From NCBI GenBank assembly GCA_039029355.1, contig JBCCGI010000081.1:1-38220 (forward strand): a DNA stretch of 38,220 nt. Reading direction: 5' to 3'. Shown here piece by piece: positions 22,980-30,375 of this stretch. A model generated the notes under the pieces. The model was given only the letters and a program-made list of their open reading frames with translations. It made no database searches and had not been told where the DNA came from. Both the position numbers and the translations under genes were made by a program. Position 1 is the stretch's first letter. Every line of letters starts with the position of its first letter. The DNA is from JBCCGI01 sp039029355. GTDB lineage: Bacteria > Planctomycetota > UBA1135 > GCA-002686595.

Positions 22980-23969
22980 CTAGCGGCGGGCCGCGAGCTC
23001 GTCGACGTAGTGGAGCAGCGCGCCGTCGAGCCAGCGCCGCCACCCCAGCCCGCGGCGCGCGAGGTAGCCGACGTGGCCGCCGGTCGGCTCGACGTGCAGC
23101 GTCACCGCCGGAGACAGCTCGGCGCCGTCGTAGATCGACGGGTCGACGAACGGGTCGTCGCCCGCGGTGACGATGACCGCCGGCGTCTCGATGCGGTTCA
23201 GCTGCGGCAGCGCCGAGCAGCGGCGGTAGTAGTCCAGCCCGTCGGCGAAGCCGTTGTGGGGCGCGGTGAAGAGGTCGTCGAAGCGCAGCAGCGAGACCCC
23301 CAGCGGGATCGAATACGAGCGTTCGTCGAGCCCGCGCCGCGCGCGGTCGGCGATCGCGCGCCGCAGGCGCCACCCGAAGCGCAGCTCGTACAGGCGCGAG
23401 AGCCCGCGTCCGATGTCGACCGAGGCGCGGTGCAGGTCCGCCGGTGGATTGACGGCGATCAGCCCGTCGGGCTGGGGCTCCGCGCGGCTCGCCAGGTGCA
23501 ACAGGCCCAGGTTGGCGCTGAGCGAGAAGCCGACGACCACGTGCGTGAGCTCCGGTGCGTCGGCGCGGCTGGCGGCGAGCACCGCGCGCAGGTCCTCGGT
23601 CTTGCCCGAGTGATACGTGCCCCGCGCCAGCCCCGCGCCTTCGCCGCAGCCGCGGTGGTTGACCGCCCACACCCCGTGCCCGCGCGCGGCGACGGCCGCG
23701 GCGGTGCGGCGCATGTACTCCGAGTTGACGTCGCCCGAGAGCCCGTGCATCAGGAGCACGCGCACGCCGCTCGTGCCGGCGAGCTCAAACACCAGCAGCC
23801 GGTCGCCGTCGTCGAGCGCGACCTCGCGGTGAGGCGTCCCGCGGCGCTTGCCCAGCTCGGGGCCGCGCGAGGGGAGCACGTGGCCGAGCAGCGTCTGCGC
23901 GTGCCCGCCCCGCGCCCACAGCGGCGGGCGGCAGGGCTCTTCGTAGCGTCGCACTCCGGAGGCCGTCAT
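22980..23969 (-). CDS. YheT-type alpha/beta hydrolase
   Basis: A 329-residue hydrolase. The N-terminus has the family segment PPLWARGGHAQTLLGH; VLLMHGLSGDVNSEYMRR (71-88) forms the oxyanion region; NHRGCGEG is also typical. Ser149 in G-F-S-L-S is the nucleophile; the motif in YheT relatives is usually G-F-S-L-G, so Ser replaces Gly at the position after Leu. An acid residue lies in AGDDPFVDP and the catalytic His in GGHVGYL. The substrate is unknown, probably a carboxylic ester. It converges on the sigma factor with 7 bp between stop codons and lies 16 bp downstream of the cytochrome gene on the same strand. Confidence 0.9.
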   Translation of the reverse strand: MTASGVRRYEEPCRPPLWARGGHAQTLLGHVLPSRGPELGKRRGTPHREVALDDGDRLLVFELAGTSGVRVLLMHGLSGDVNSEYMRRTAAAVAARGHGVWAVNHRGCGEGAGLARGTYHSGKTEDLRAVLAASRADAPELTHVVVGFSLSANLGLLHLASRAEPQPDGLIAVNPPADLHRASVDIGRGLSRLYELRFGWRLRRAIADRARRGLDERSYSIPLGVSLLRFDDLFTAPHNGFADGLDYYRRCSALPQLNRIETPAVIVTAGDDPFVDPSIYDGAELSPAVTLHVEPTGGHVGYLARRGLGWRRWLDGALLHYVDELAARR

Positions 23970-23985
23970 GCTCGCGCGCGCCGCG

Positions 23986-24360
23986 CTACAGCGCCAGCAG
24001 GTAGTCGGCGAGCCGCAGCCGCTCGGCCGGGCTGAGGTTGTCGTACGGCTTCATGTCGCCCGAGTACTCCCGCGCGAGCCGCGCCAGTCGCTCGTCGCGT
24101 TCTTCCCACGCGTCGGTCTCCGCGAGGAAGTCCGCCAGGTCGTCGCGCGACCAGTGCGCGCTCAGCCCGCGCAGCGGCGGCCCCTGGGTCTTGCCTTCGC
24201 CCTGCTCGCCGTGGCAGTTCGCGCACAGCTGGAGCGCATAGATCTCGGCACCCGATGCACCGGGCGGGGGCTGGGCGGGGAACCGGCACGCGCCCAGCAG
24301 GGCGCCCGCCGCAACGAGCGCGGCCGCGCCGCCGGAGCCTCCGCGGCGCAGGGCGATCAT
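23986..24360 (-). CDS. c-type cytochrome lipoprotein
   Basis: A 124-residue protein with a lipoprotein signal (LLGAC, lipidated Cys25), a haem-attachment motif CANCH (Cys46, Cys49, His50), and a candidate axial Met103 in GDMKPY before LSPAERLRLADYLLAL. This is the layout of a small class I cytochrome c anchored to the membrane. It should carry electrons in the periplasm; partner unknown. The ATG overlaps the stop of the DinB-like gene upstream (ATGA), so both are likely translated together, and the hydrolase may belong to the same transcript. Confidence 0.9.
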   Translation of the reverse strand: MIALRRGGSGGAAALVAAGALLGACRFPAQPPPGASGAEIYALQLCANCHGEQGEGKTQGPPLRGLSAHWSRDDLADFLAETDAWEERDERLARLAREYSGDMKPYDNLSPAERLRLADYLLAL

Positions 24361-24887
24361 CCCGTCGCCTCCAGCACCGAACGGACGATGCCGAGGTGGT
24401 GCGCGCTGTGCAGCCGCGCAAAGCGCAGCCATTGCGCGGCCGTGAGCACGCCGAGGGCCTGGTGGGGGATGCCCAGCGGTGCCGCCGCGAGCTCGGGCGC
24501 GCGCCCTTCGAGCTCCTCGGCGGCCTTCAGGACGTCGCCGTGGATGTCCCGCGCGATGGCGAGGTCGGGCTTGGCCGGCGGCCGTACGAAGCGCGGCGCC
24601 TCGGTGCCGCGGGGGAGCCGTCCGCGCCGGAGGATGTCGACGGCGCGGGGGTCCAGCTCCTCCAGCTCGCGCCGCAGCCGCCCGCGCTCGTCCGCGAGGT
24701 TGCGGACGTTCTTCAGGCTCATGTCGTTCGCGAGCGTGACGTGGAAAAGGTGCTCGGCGGCGCTCCAGCCCGAAACCGTGGGCGCGGGCGCCCGCAGGCG
24801 TTCTTCGGGCAGCTCGAAGAGCGCGCTGATCCGCGCCAGGAGGGCCCGCAGTCGGGCCGGGTCTCGCGTTTGGGACGGGGACTCCAT
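24357..24887 (-). CDS. DinB-superfamily protein
   Basis: A 176-residue helical protein with the DinB_2-like layout: WSAAEHLFHVTLAND in the N-terminal third and LRFARLHSAHHLGIVRSVL near the C-terminus, providing the His residues (in AAEHLFH and HSAHH) that usually bind a metal in this four-helix-bundle superfamily. Members act in thiol-dependent reactions or have unknown function. The ATG at 24887 is the one giving the normal length. It is coupled to the cytochrome gene by a 4-bp overlap. Confidence 0.8.
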   Translation of the reverse strand: MESPSQTRDPARLRALLARISALFELPEERLRAPAPTVSGWSAAEHLFHVTLANDMSLKNVRNLADERGRLRRELEELDPRAVDILRRGRLPRGTEAPRFVRPPAKPDLAIARDIHGDVLKAAEELEGRAPELAAAPLGIPHQALGVLTAAQWLRFARLHSAHHLGIVRSVLEATG

Positions 24888-25195
24888 CGGGTGGGGCGTC
24901 CATCCTCGCCACGCGGCCCCCGCGAGCCAGCTCAGGGGCGGAAAAACGGCGACCTCCGGGCGGGGGAGGGGGAAGGCGGAGCAGCCCCTTCCTGCTTGCC
25001 GAACGAACCGAGGAGTCGCCGTGTGATTGGCCGCCCGACAGGAACTGCTCCATGCTCGCCTTCGGGGCCTCCGCGCGGCCGGATGCAACTTTTGCCGCTT
25101 TCCGCGGAATCGTCCGGCCCTGAATCTGCCCCCCTCAGGGTGGCGAAACCTCCGGCGTTCCCACGGACATACCGCACAGAGAAAAGACGACAGCC
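24888..25195. other. Divergent intergenic region upstream of the fasciclin gene
   Basis: No gene is seen in these 308 bp. Two perfect 6-bp inverted repeats occur: GGAAGG/CCTTCC (24971-24976 and 24987-24992) and CCCTGA/TCAGGG (25118-25123 and 25135-25140). The second falls in the likely 5' leader of the fasciclin gene. Promoters for the DinB-like gene (minus) and the fasciclin gene (plus) should be here. No ECF-type -35/-10 pair could be assigned with confidence. Confidence 0.45.
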
Positions 25196-26137
25196 ATGCA
25201 AGTCATCACCACCCTGACCCTCGCTTCCCTCACCGCCCTCGGCGCCACCGCCCTCACCGTCGACGATGGCGGGACGTGCTCGGCCTCCAAGACCGCCGCC
25301 TGGCACAACGACGAGGCCAGCGACATCGTCTCCACCGCCGTCAACGCCGGCAGCTTCAACACGCTCGTCGCGGCCGTCAAGGCGGCCGGGCTGGTCGAGG
25401 CGCTGCAGGGTGAAGGCCCCTTCACGGTCTTCGCGCCGACGGACGAGGCCTTCGCCAAGCTGCCCGCCGGCACGCTCGAGAGCCTTCTGGAGCCGAAGAA
25501 CAAGGCCAAGCTCGCCTCGATCCTCACCTACCACGTGGTGCCCGCCAACGTCATGGCGCGCGACGTCGTCAAAGTCACTGCGGCGGACACGCTGAACGGC
25601 CAGCGCCTCGACGTGCTCGTCAGCGAAGAGCGCGGCGTCCGCATCGACGGCGCCAACGTCGTGAAGACCGACATCAAGTGCTCGAACGGCACGATCCACG
25701 TCATCGACACGGTCATGCTGCCCAGCGACAAGAGCATCGTCGCGACCGCCGACGGCGCCGGCACCTTCAAGACGCTGCTCGCCGCCGCCAAGGCCGCCGG
25801 GCTCGCCAAGACGCTGGCCGAGGGCGGCCCGTTCACGGTCCTCGCGCCGACCGACGACGCCTTCGCCAAGCTGCCGGCCGGCACGGTTGAGAGCCTGCTC
25901 AAGCCTGAGAACAAGGAGAAGCTCGCCACGATCCTCAAGTACCACGTGATCTCGGGCCGCGTCTTCTCGGACGGCGCCATCAAGGCCGGGCACGCGGCCA
26001 CGCTCCAGGGCGGCGAGGTCCGCTTCCAGGCCGACGAGCACGGCGTGCGGGTCGAGGGTGCCAACGTGGTCGCCGCCGACCTCGACGCCTCGAACGGCGT
26101 GGTCCACGTCATCGATACCGTCCTGATGCCTCGGTAG
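25196..26137 (+). CDS. Secreted protein with two fasciclin (FAS1) domains
   Basis: A 313-residue exported protein with a signal peptide of about 20 residues. It contains two FAS1 domains, roughly residues 40-172 and 178-312. Each has the family H1 box (FTVFAPTDEAFAKLPAGT and FTVLAPTDDAFAKLPAGT), the conserved YH (ILTYHVV, ILKYHVI) and the H2 box with NGTIHVIDTVMLP or NGVVHVIDTVLMP. FAS1 domains mediate adhesion at the cell surface. The gene is followed by a SigK-like sigma factor and RskA-like anti-sigma factor, as in the mycobacterial SigK system whose targets MPT70 and MPT83 are FAS1 proteins. It is therefore the likely target of that sigma factor. Confidence 0.95.
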   Translation: MQVITTLTLASLTALGATALTVDDGGTCSASKTAAWHNDEASDIVSTAVNAGSFNTLVAAVKAAGLVEALQGEGPFTVFAPTDEAFAKLPAGTLESLLEPKNKAKLASILTYHVVPANVMARDVVKVTAADTLNGQRLDVLVSEERGVRIDGANVVKTDIKCSNGTIHVIDTVMLPSDKSIVATADGAGTFKTLLAAAKAAGLAKTLAEGGPFTVLAPTDDAFAKLPAGTVESLLKPENKEKLATILKYHVISGRVFSDGAIKAGHAATLQGGEVRFQADEHGVRVEGANVVAADLDASNGVVHVIDTVLMPR

Positions 26138-26344
26138 GAACGCCGGGCCCTTCCCGAGTCAAGCCTGAGCCAAGCGGGGATCGGCACGGCCGGTCTCCGC
26201 TTGCTCGCGTGACGGGTGGGATCGGTTTTGCTATTCCAACTCCACAGCGCGATGCCAGCGGCGCCCGCTTCCGGTCTGGTCCTGCTCGACCCGCCCGGCT
26301 CCGCTGGTCAAAATCGTGAGCACGAGGAAACGCAGTCGCCCAAC

Positions 26345-26908
26345 ATGGCCGTCTCCACAACCGCTCTCCTGCCCCGGGTCGCCGAGGGCGATCCCGACGC
26401 CGTGCAGGGCGTGCTGGACCGCTACGGTTCCCTGGTCTGGACCCTGGTGCTGCGAGGCGTCCGGGATCGCAGCCTGGCGGAGGATCTGGTTCAGGAGATC
26501 TTCATCGACGTGTGGCGCAGCGCCGCGCGTTACCGGTCGAAGCTGGGCTCCGAGGCGACCTTCATCACGACCATCGCGCGGAGGCGGCTCATCGACCAGC
26601 AGCGGAAGAAGGCGCGTCGCCCCGAGGAGGAGCCGGTCGAGGAGATCGAGATCCCCCAGGAGCACGAGGCCTTCGAAGGCCTGCTGCGCCGCGAGGAGGC
26701 GGAGCGCGCGCTCTCGGCGCTCTCGGAGCTGGTCCCCGAGCAGCGGCGGGTGCTGCTGCTCTCGATCCGCGAGGGGCTGAGCCACTCGCAGATCGCCGAG
26801 CTCACCGGCCTCCCGCTCGGGACGGTCAAGACGTACATCCGGCGCGGGCTGGCCCGCGTCAGCGAGATTCTCCAGCGAGGCGAGGAAGGAAAGGAGGAGC
26901 GGCCGTGA
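26345..26908 (+). CDS. ECF sigma factor, SigK-like
   Basis: A 187-residue sigma factor. Region 2 (about residues 10-85) includes LAEDLVQEIFIDVWRSAARY and TFITTIARRRLIDQQRKKARR; region 4 (about 120-180) includes LVPEQRRVLLLSIREGLSHSQIAELTGLPLGTVKTYIRRGLARV. The start at 26345 is the first that gives a normal ECF N-terminus; an open extension upstream (to GTG 26216) has no sigma-like sequence. The 3' end overlaps the anti-sigma gene (GTGA), so sigma and anti-sigma are made in step. The order FAS1-sigma-RskA supports the SigK-like assignment. Confidence 0.93.
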   Translation: MAVSTTALLPRVAEGDPDAVQGVLDRYGSLVWTLVLRGVRDRSLAEDLVQEIFIDVWRSAARYRSKLGSEATFITTIARRRLIDQQRKKARRPEEEPVEEIEIPQEHEAFEGLLRREEAERALSALSELVPEQRRVLLLSIREGLSHSQIAELTGLPLGTVKTYIRRGLARVSEILQRGEEGKEERP

Positions 26909-27711
26909 GCGATCAAGCCAAACAGCGACTGCTCGACCTCCTGGCCGACCGCGCAACCTTCGACCTCGACCCCGCGGAGGCGCAGGAACTAGAGCGCCTG
27001 CTGGGCGAGCACCCCGACGTGGACGGGGGCGAGCTCGACCACGCCGCGTCGGTGCTGCAGATCCTCGCCGCGGGCACCGAGCGCGAGGCGCTTCCCTCCG
27101 GGCTGCGCGAGACGCTCGCGGCGTCCGCATCCGGCGGCGCGCGCCCGGCTCCACGCACCGCGGCCCCCGCCGCACCCGCTCCGGCTCCCGCTCCCGTGCC
27201 GCGCCCCGAGCCCGCGCAGGGCTCCTTGCTCGGCTCGCCCTGGCTGGGCTGGCTGGCGGCCGCGGCGGCGCTCCTGGTCATCGTCCTGAACCGCGGCGGC
27301 GGCGACGCGCCCACGCCCGAGGTGGCGCGTGAGGCGCTGCTCGCCCGCGCGACGGACCTGGTGCAGATCGACTGGACACGCACGGAAGACGCGAACGCCG
27401 GCGAGGTGTCCGGTGAGGTGGTCTGGAGCGACCGCGAGCAGGAGGGCTACATGCTCTTCCGCGACCTGCCGGTCAACGACCCGGGCGTGAACCAGTACCA
27501 GCTTTGGATCATCGACGGTGAGCGCGCCGAGCCGCAGCCGATCGACGGCGGTGTGTTCGACTCGCCGAGCGGCGCCTCGACGCTGGTCGTGCCGATCGAC
27601 GCCAAGCTGAGCGTCGGGCGCGCGGCGACCTTCCTGGTGACCCTGGAGCGACCCGGCGGTGTGGTCGTCTCGGAGGCCGAGCACGTGCTGACGACGGCCG
27701 CGGTCCAGTAG
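26905..27711 (+). CDS. RskA-like transmembrane anti-sigma factor
   Basis: A 268-residue protein starting with GTG. A cytoplasmic N-terminal sigma-binding domain (1-75; it lacks an obvious His-x3-Cys-x2-Cys zinc motif) is followed by an Ala/Pro linker, a membrane helix (about 113-128), and an extracytoplasmic domain (150-268) resembling the anti-sigma-K factor RskA domain, with GEVVWSDREQEGYMLFRDLP, YQLWIIDGE and FLVTLERPGGV. It should hold the SigK-like factor inactive until proteolysis at the membrane releases it. A strong ribosome-binding site (AAGGAGGAG) and a 4-bp overlap with the sigma gene fix the start. Confidence 0.9.
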   Translation: MSDQAKQRLLDLLADRATFDLDPAEAQELERLLGEHPDVDGGELDHAASVLQILAAGTEREALPSGLRETLAASASGGARPAPRTAAPAAPAPAPAPVPRPEPAQGSLLGSPWLGWLAAAAALLVIVLNRGGGDAPTPEVAREALLARATDLVQIDWTRTEDANAGEVSGEVVWSDREQEGYMLFRDLPVNDPGVNQYQLWIIDGERAEPQPIDGGVFDSPSGASTLVVPIDAKLSVGRAATFLVTLERPGGVVVSEAEHVLTTAAVQ

Positions 27712-27717
27712 CCGCGC

Positions 27718-30309
27718 CTAGTCGTCCGCCTCGTTCGGCTGCATGAAGTCGACGACCTCCTGCGGGAGGGTGAGCAGGAACTCCTGCACGTCGCTCGTGT
27801 CGCGCAGGATCACCTGCCGGTCCACGGGCTCGGTGTGGCGCCACGTGCCGTTCTCGTTGATGCGCGGCTGGTAGCGGATGCGGTAGCGCCCCGGCTCGGG
27901 CGCGTAGGTCGTGACCGGGTCGTCGTCCGGGTTCGCCACGTCGAGGTCGGGCTCGAGCGCCGGAAGGTCGCTCTCGTCGCGCTGCATGTCGACCGAGAAC
28001 AGCCGCTTCTTACCCCACGGAGGCCGCTCCGCGGTCCAGCGGAAGCTGGCGCGCAGGCCCGGGCCGAGCACGACGTCGCGACCGTCGCGGACGTTGGGGA
28101 GCAGCTCTCCGCGGTGCTTTTCCGCATAGAAGTAGAGGTCGAGGTCGGGCACCACCGTGAACAGGTGCGTTTCCCCGCCGTCGAAGTAGGAAGCGAGCGT
28201 CCACTCGGTCGAGCCGCCGGCGCGGAAGTACATCCGCGCCTCGTCGATCGGCTGGCCCTCGGAGTCGACCACGCGGAAGCTGAGCTGCCGGACCTTGGCG
28301 CGCAGGTCGACGTTCTGGAGCCGCGGGTCGAGCGTGGTCTCGCCCGGCCTCACGACCACTCCCGGGATCTCGATGCCGTGTTGCACGTCGGTGTCCATCC
28401 CCAGCCGGATCGTCCACGTCCCCGGCTGAAGCGAGTCGAACGCGAAGTAGCCCGGGCGCATCAGGCTCTCCATCTGCTCGGCGTCGCCGTCCTCGTAGAT
28501 CGCCTGGACCATGCCGAAGTCGCTGTACCAGTCGTGCTCGAAGATCACGCTGCCCTCGATGCGTCCCGCCTGTTCGAGGACGACCTGCACGTCCGAGGCG
28601 CCGGCCGCGACCACGAGCGGCTCGGTCGAACGATGGCTCGGGTGGTAGGCCGCCAGCTTCAGCGTCGGCTCGCGGTAGCTGCCGCGGATCTCGAAGCTCC
28701 CGTCCTCGCGCGAGCGATAGGCGCCGATCTTGTTGCCGCTGAGCTTCGGGTGGATCGCGTATGCCTGCAGGAGCGCGCGCGGGATCGGCGTGCCGCTCTT
28801 GTCGGTCACGCGTCCGCCGGCGAGCAGCGGAGCTTCGGCCAGCGTGACGTCGCCGAGCTCGACCCGTTCCTTGGGCAGCGGCCCCTCGAGCCGAACCGAC
28901 GCGTGGATCGGCTTCGGGCGCTCCGGCGGCCGCGCGGGCGCGGTGAGCTCCAGGTAGATCTCGCTCTGCCGGCGCGTGGACGCGCGGGTGTGGACCTCGA
29001 AGGACCCGTCGGCGCCGGTGACGACCGACGAGCGTTCGTAGGGGCGGTAGTAGGCCCAGCGCTGGAGCGTCGCCAGCTCTTCGCCGGCGAGCGGCTTGCC
29101 GTCCGCTCCGAGGGCCCTGCCGGAGAGAACCGGGTCGAGCTCGCCCAGCGGGAGCGTGACCGTGACGCGCCCGCCGGGCACGGCCGCGCTGCGGGTCTCG
29201 ACCGGGACGCCGACGAAGGTCCGCAGCCCCTCGACGCGCAGCTTCAGCGCCAGGTCGAGCCCGATCTGGCGGAAGAGCACGCGGCCGTCCTTGGTGACGT
29301 CGGCCACGCTGCGCCCGTAGTCGCCGAACGGGTCGTTGCCCGCGCCGACGCGGACCGCGATCGGTTGCTTGACCGGCTGGCCGCCGGCGTCGACGACGAG
29401 CACCGCGAGCTCCGACGTGGGCGGCAGCGCCAGCTCGATCAGCTCCGGGGGAGCGTCCGGCTCGAAGCGCTCCGCGATCTCCTCGGCGAAGAGCCCCCAC
29501 GGCACGACGGCGACCTCCTCGGTGTGCGCCCAGTAGTACTGCGCGTATTGCGGGAGCCCTCCGATCCGGACCTCGCCGTCGGAGCCGGTCTCGAAGGTGC
29601 CCAGGGTCTCGGAGTCGGTCGGCTCGACCTCGTAGCGGATCGCGACCTCGGCGCCGGCGAGCGGCGTGCGGTCGAGCTCGCTGACCACGCGCACGCGCAG
29701 CGAGTCGTTCGGGAAGAGCCGCAGCTCCGGGGACTCGCGCAGGAGCCCGGGCCAGAGCTCGGCCAGGCCCCAGAGATCCTCGGTGTCGCCGACGACGATC
29801 GAGTAGCGCTTCGGGCGCGGTACGAGGACGACTCCGTCTTCGCCGGCCTGGAAGTAGCGGCCGTTGCCCGCGAGCTCCTCCGCGACCGACACGCCGCGCG
29901 CCATGCGCTGCAGGCGCAGGTTGTCGGTCGCGCCGAAGCGCTCGGCGACCCCGACGATCGCCAGCGGCACGGGTTCGTCCGTGCGGCCGCGAAGCACGCG
30001 CACCGGGATGCCGTCCTCCGGCGGCGGCTCGACGTCGACGGCCGGGGCCTCGTCGACGACCGCGACCGGCGCGGGGTCCGCGCCGACGGCGACGGCGGAT
30101 CGGGCTCGCTCGGCCGCGGCGGGCCCGGCCTCTTCGAGGGAAGGGGTGCTCTCCAGGTCGGCGCCGGGCAGCTCGGAGGGCGTCGCGACGGCACCGGGGC
30201 GCGCGGCCGCGTCCTCGCGTACGGCCCCCGCCCGCCACAGGAACCAGCCCGCCCCGGCTGCGAGCAGCACGGCTGCGACGATCCACCCTTCGCGTGCCCT
30301 CCCCTGCAC
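27718..30309 (-). CDS. Membrane-anchored repeat protein with carboxypeptidase-regulatory-like domains (paralog A)
   Basis: An 863-residue protein with an N-terminal signal-anchor (WIVAAVLLAAGAGWFLW, about 9-25), an Ala/Pro/acidic linker to residue 100, and then a long extracytoplasmic part. It contains repeated beta-sandwich modules with phrases such as LRVRVVSELDRTPLAGAEVAI, GEVRIGGLPQYAQYYW, GRALGADGKPLAGEEL and GRVTDKSGTPIPRALL. No catalytic motif is seen. The start is GTG at 30309; the neighbouring paralog starts at the same alignment position, preceded by the same ACGACCC before GTG. It lies tail to tail with the RskA-like gene (6 bp apart) and is almost the same length as paralog B. Probably a surface or envelope protein; the role is unknown. 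Confidence 0.85.
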   Translation of the reverse strand: MQGRAREGWIVAAVLLAAGAGWFLWRAGAVREDAAARPGAVATPSELPGADLESTPSLEEAGPAAAERARSAVAVGADPAPVAVVDEAPAVDVEPPPEDGIPVRVLRGRTDEPVPLAIVGVAERFGATDNLRLQRMARGVSVAEELAGNGRYFQAGEDGVVLVPRPKRYSIVVGDTEDLWGLAELWPGLLRESPELRLFPNDSLRVRVVSELDRTPLAGAEVAIRYEVEPTDSETLGTFETGSDGEVRIGGLPQYAQYYWAHTEEVAVVPWGLFAEEIAERFEPDAPPELIELALPPTSELAVLVVDAGGQPVKQPIAVRVGAGNDPFGDYGRSVADVTKDGRVLFRQIGLDLALKLRVEGLRTFVGVPVETRSAAVPGGRVTVTLPLGELDPVLSGRALGADGKPLAGEELATLQRWAYYRPYERSSVVTGADGSFEVHTRASTRRQSEIYLELTAPARPPERPKPIHASVRLEGPLPKERVELGDVTLAEAPLLAGGRVTDKSGTPIPRALLQAYAIHPKLSGNKIGAYRSREDGSFEIRGSYREPTLKLAAYHPSHRSTEPLVVAAGASDVQVVLEQAGRIEGSVIFEHDWYSDFGMVQAIYEDGDAEQMESLMRPGYFAFDSLQPGTWTIRLGMDTDVQHGIEIPGVVVRPGETTLDPRLQNVDLRAKVRQLSFRVVDSEGQPIDEARMYFRAGGSTEWTLASYFDGGETHLFTVVPDLDLYFYAEKHRGELLPNVRDGRDVVLGPGLRASFRWTAERPPWGKKRLFSVDMQRDESDLPALEPDLDVANPDDDPVTTYAPEPGRYRIRYQPRINENGTWRHTEPVDRQVILRDTSDVQEFLLTLPQEVVDFMQPNEADD

Positions 30310-30375
30310 GGGGTCGTCCTATACGCCCGCGTCCCGGCGGTTACGGGATCGTAGGAGGAGCGTCGTGGGAGGGCG

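Noticed and set aside
27835..30354. 839-codon plus-strand frame opposite paralog A
   Set aside because: Composition and lack of motifs show that it is antisense to the real minus-strand gene; the minus-strand product aligns with its neighbour paralog.
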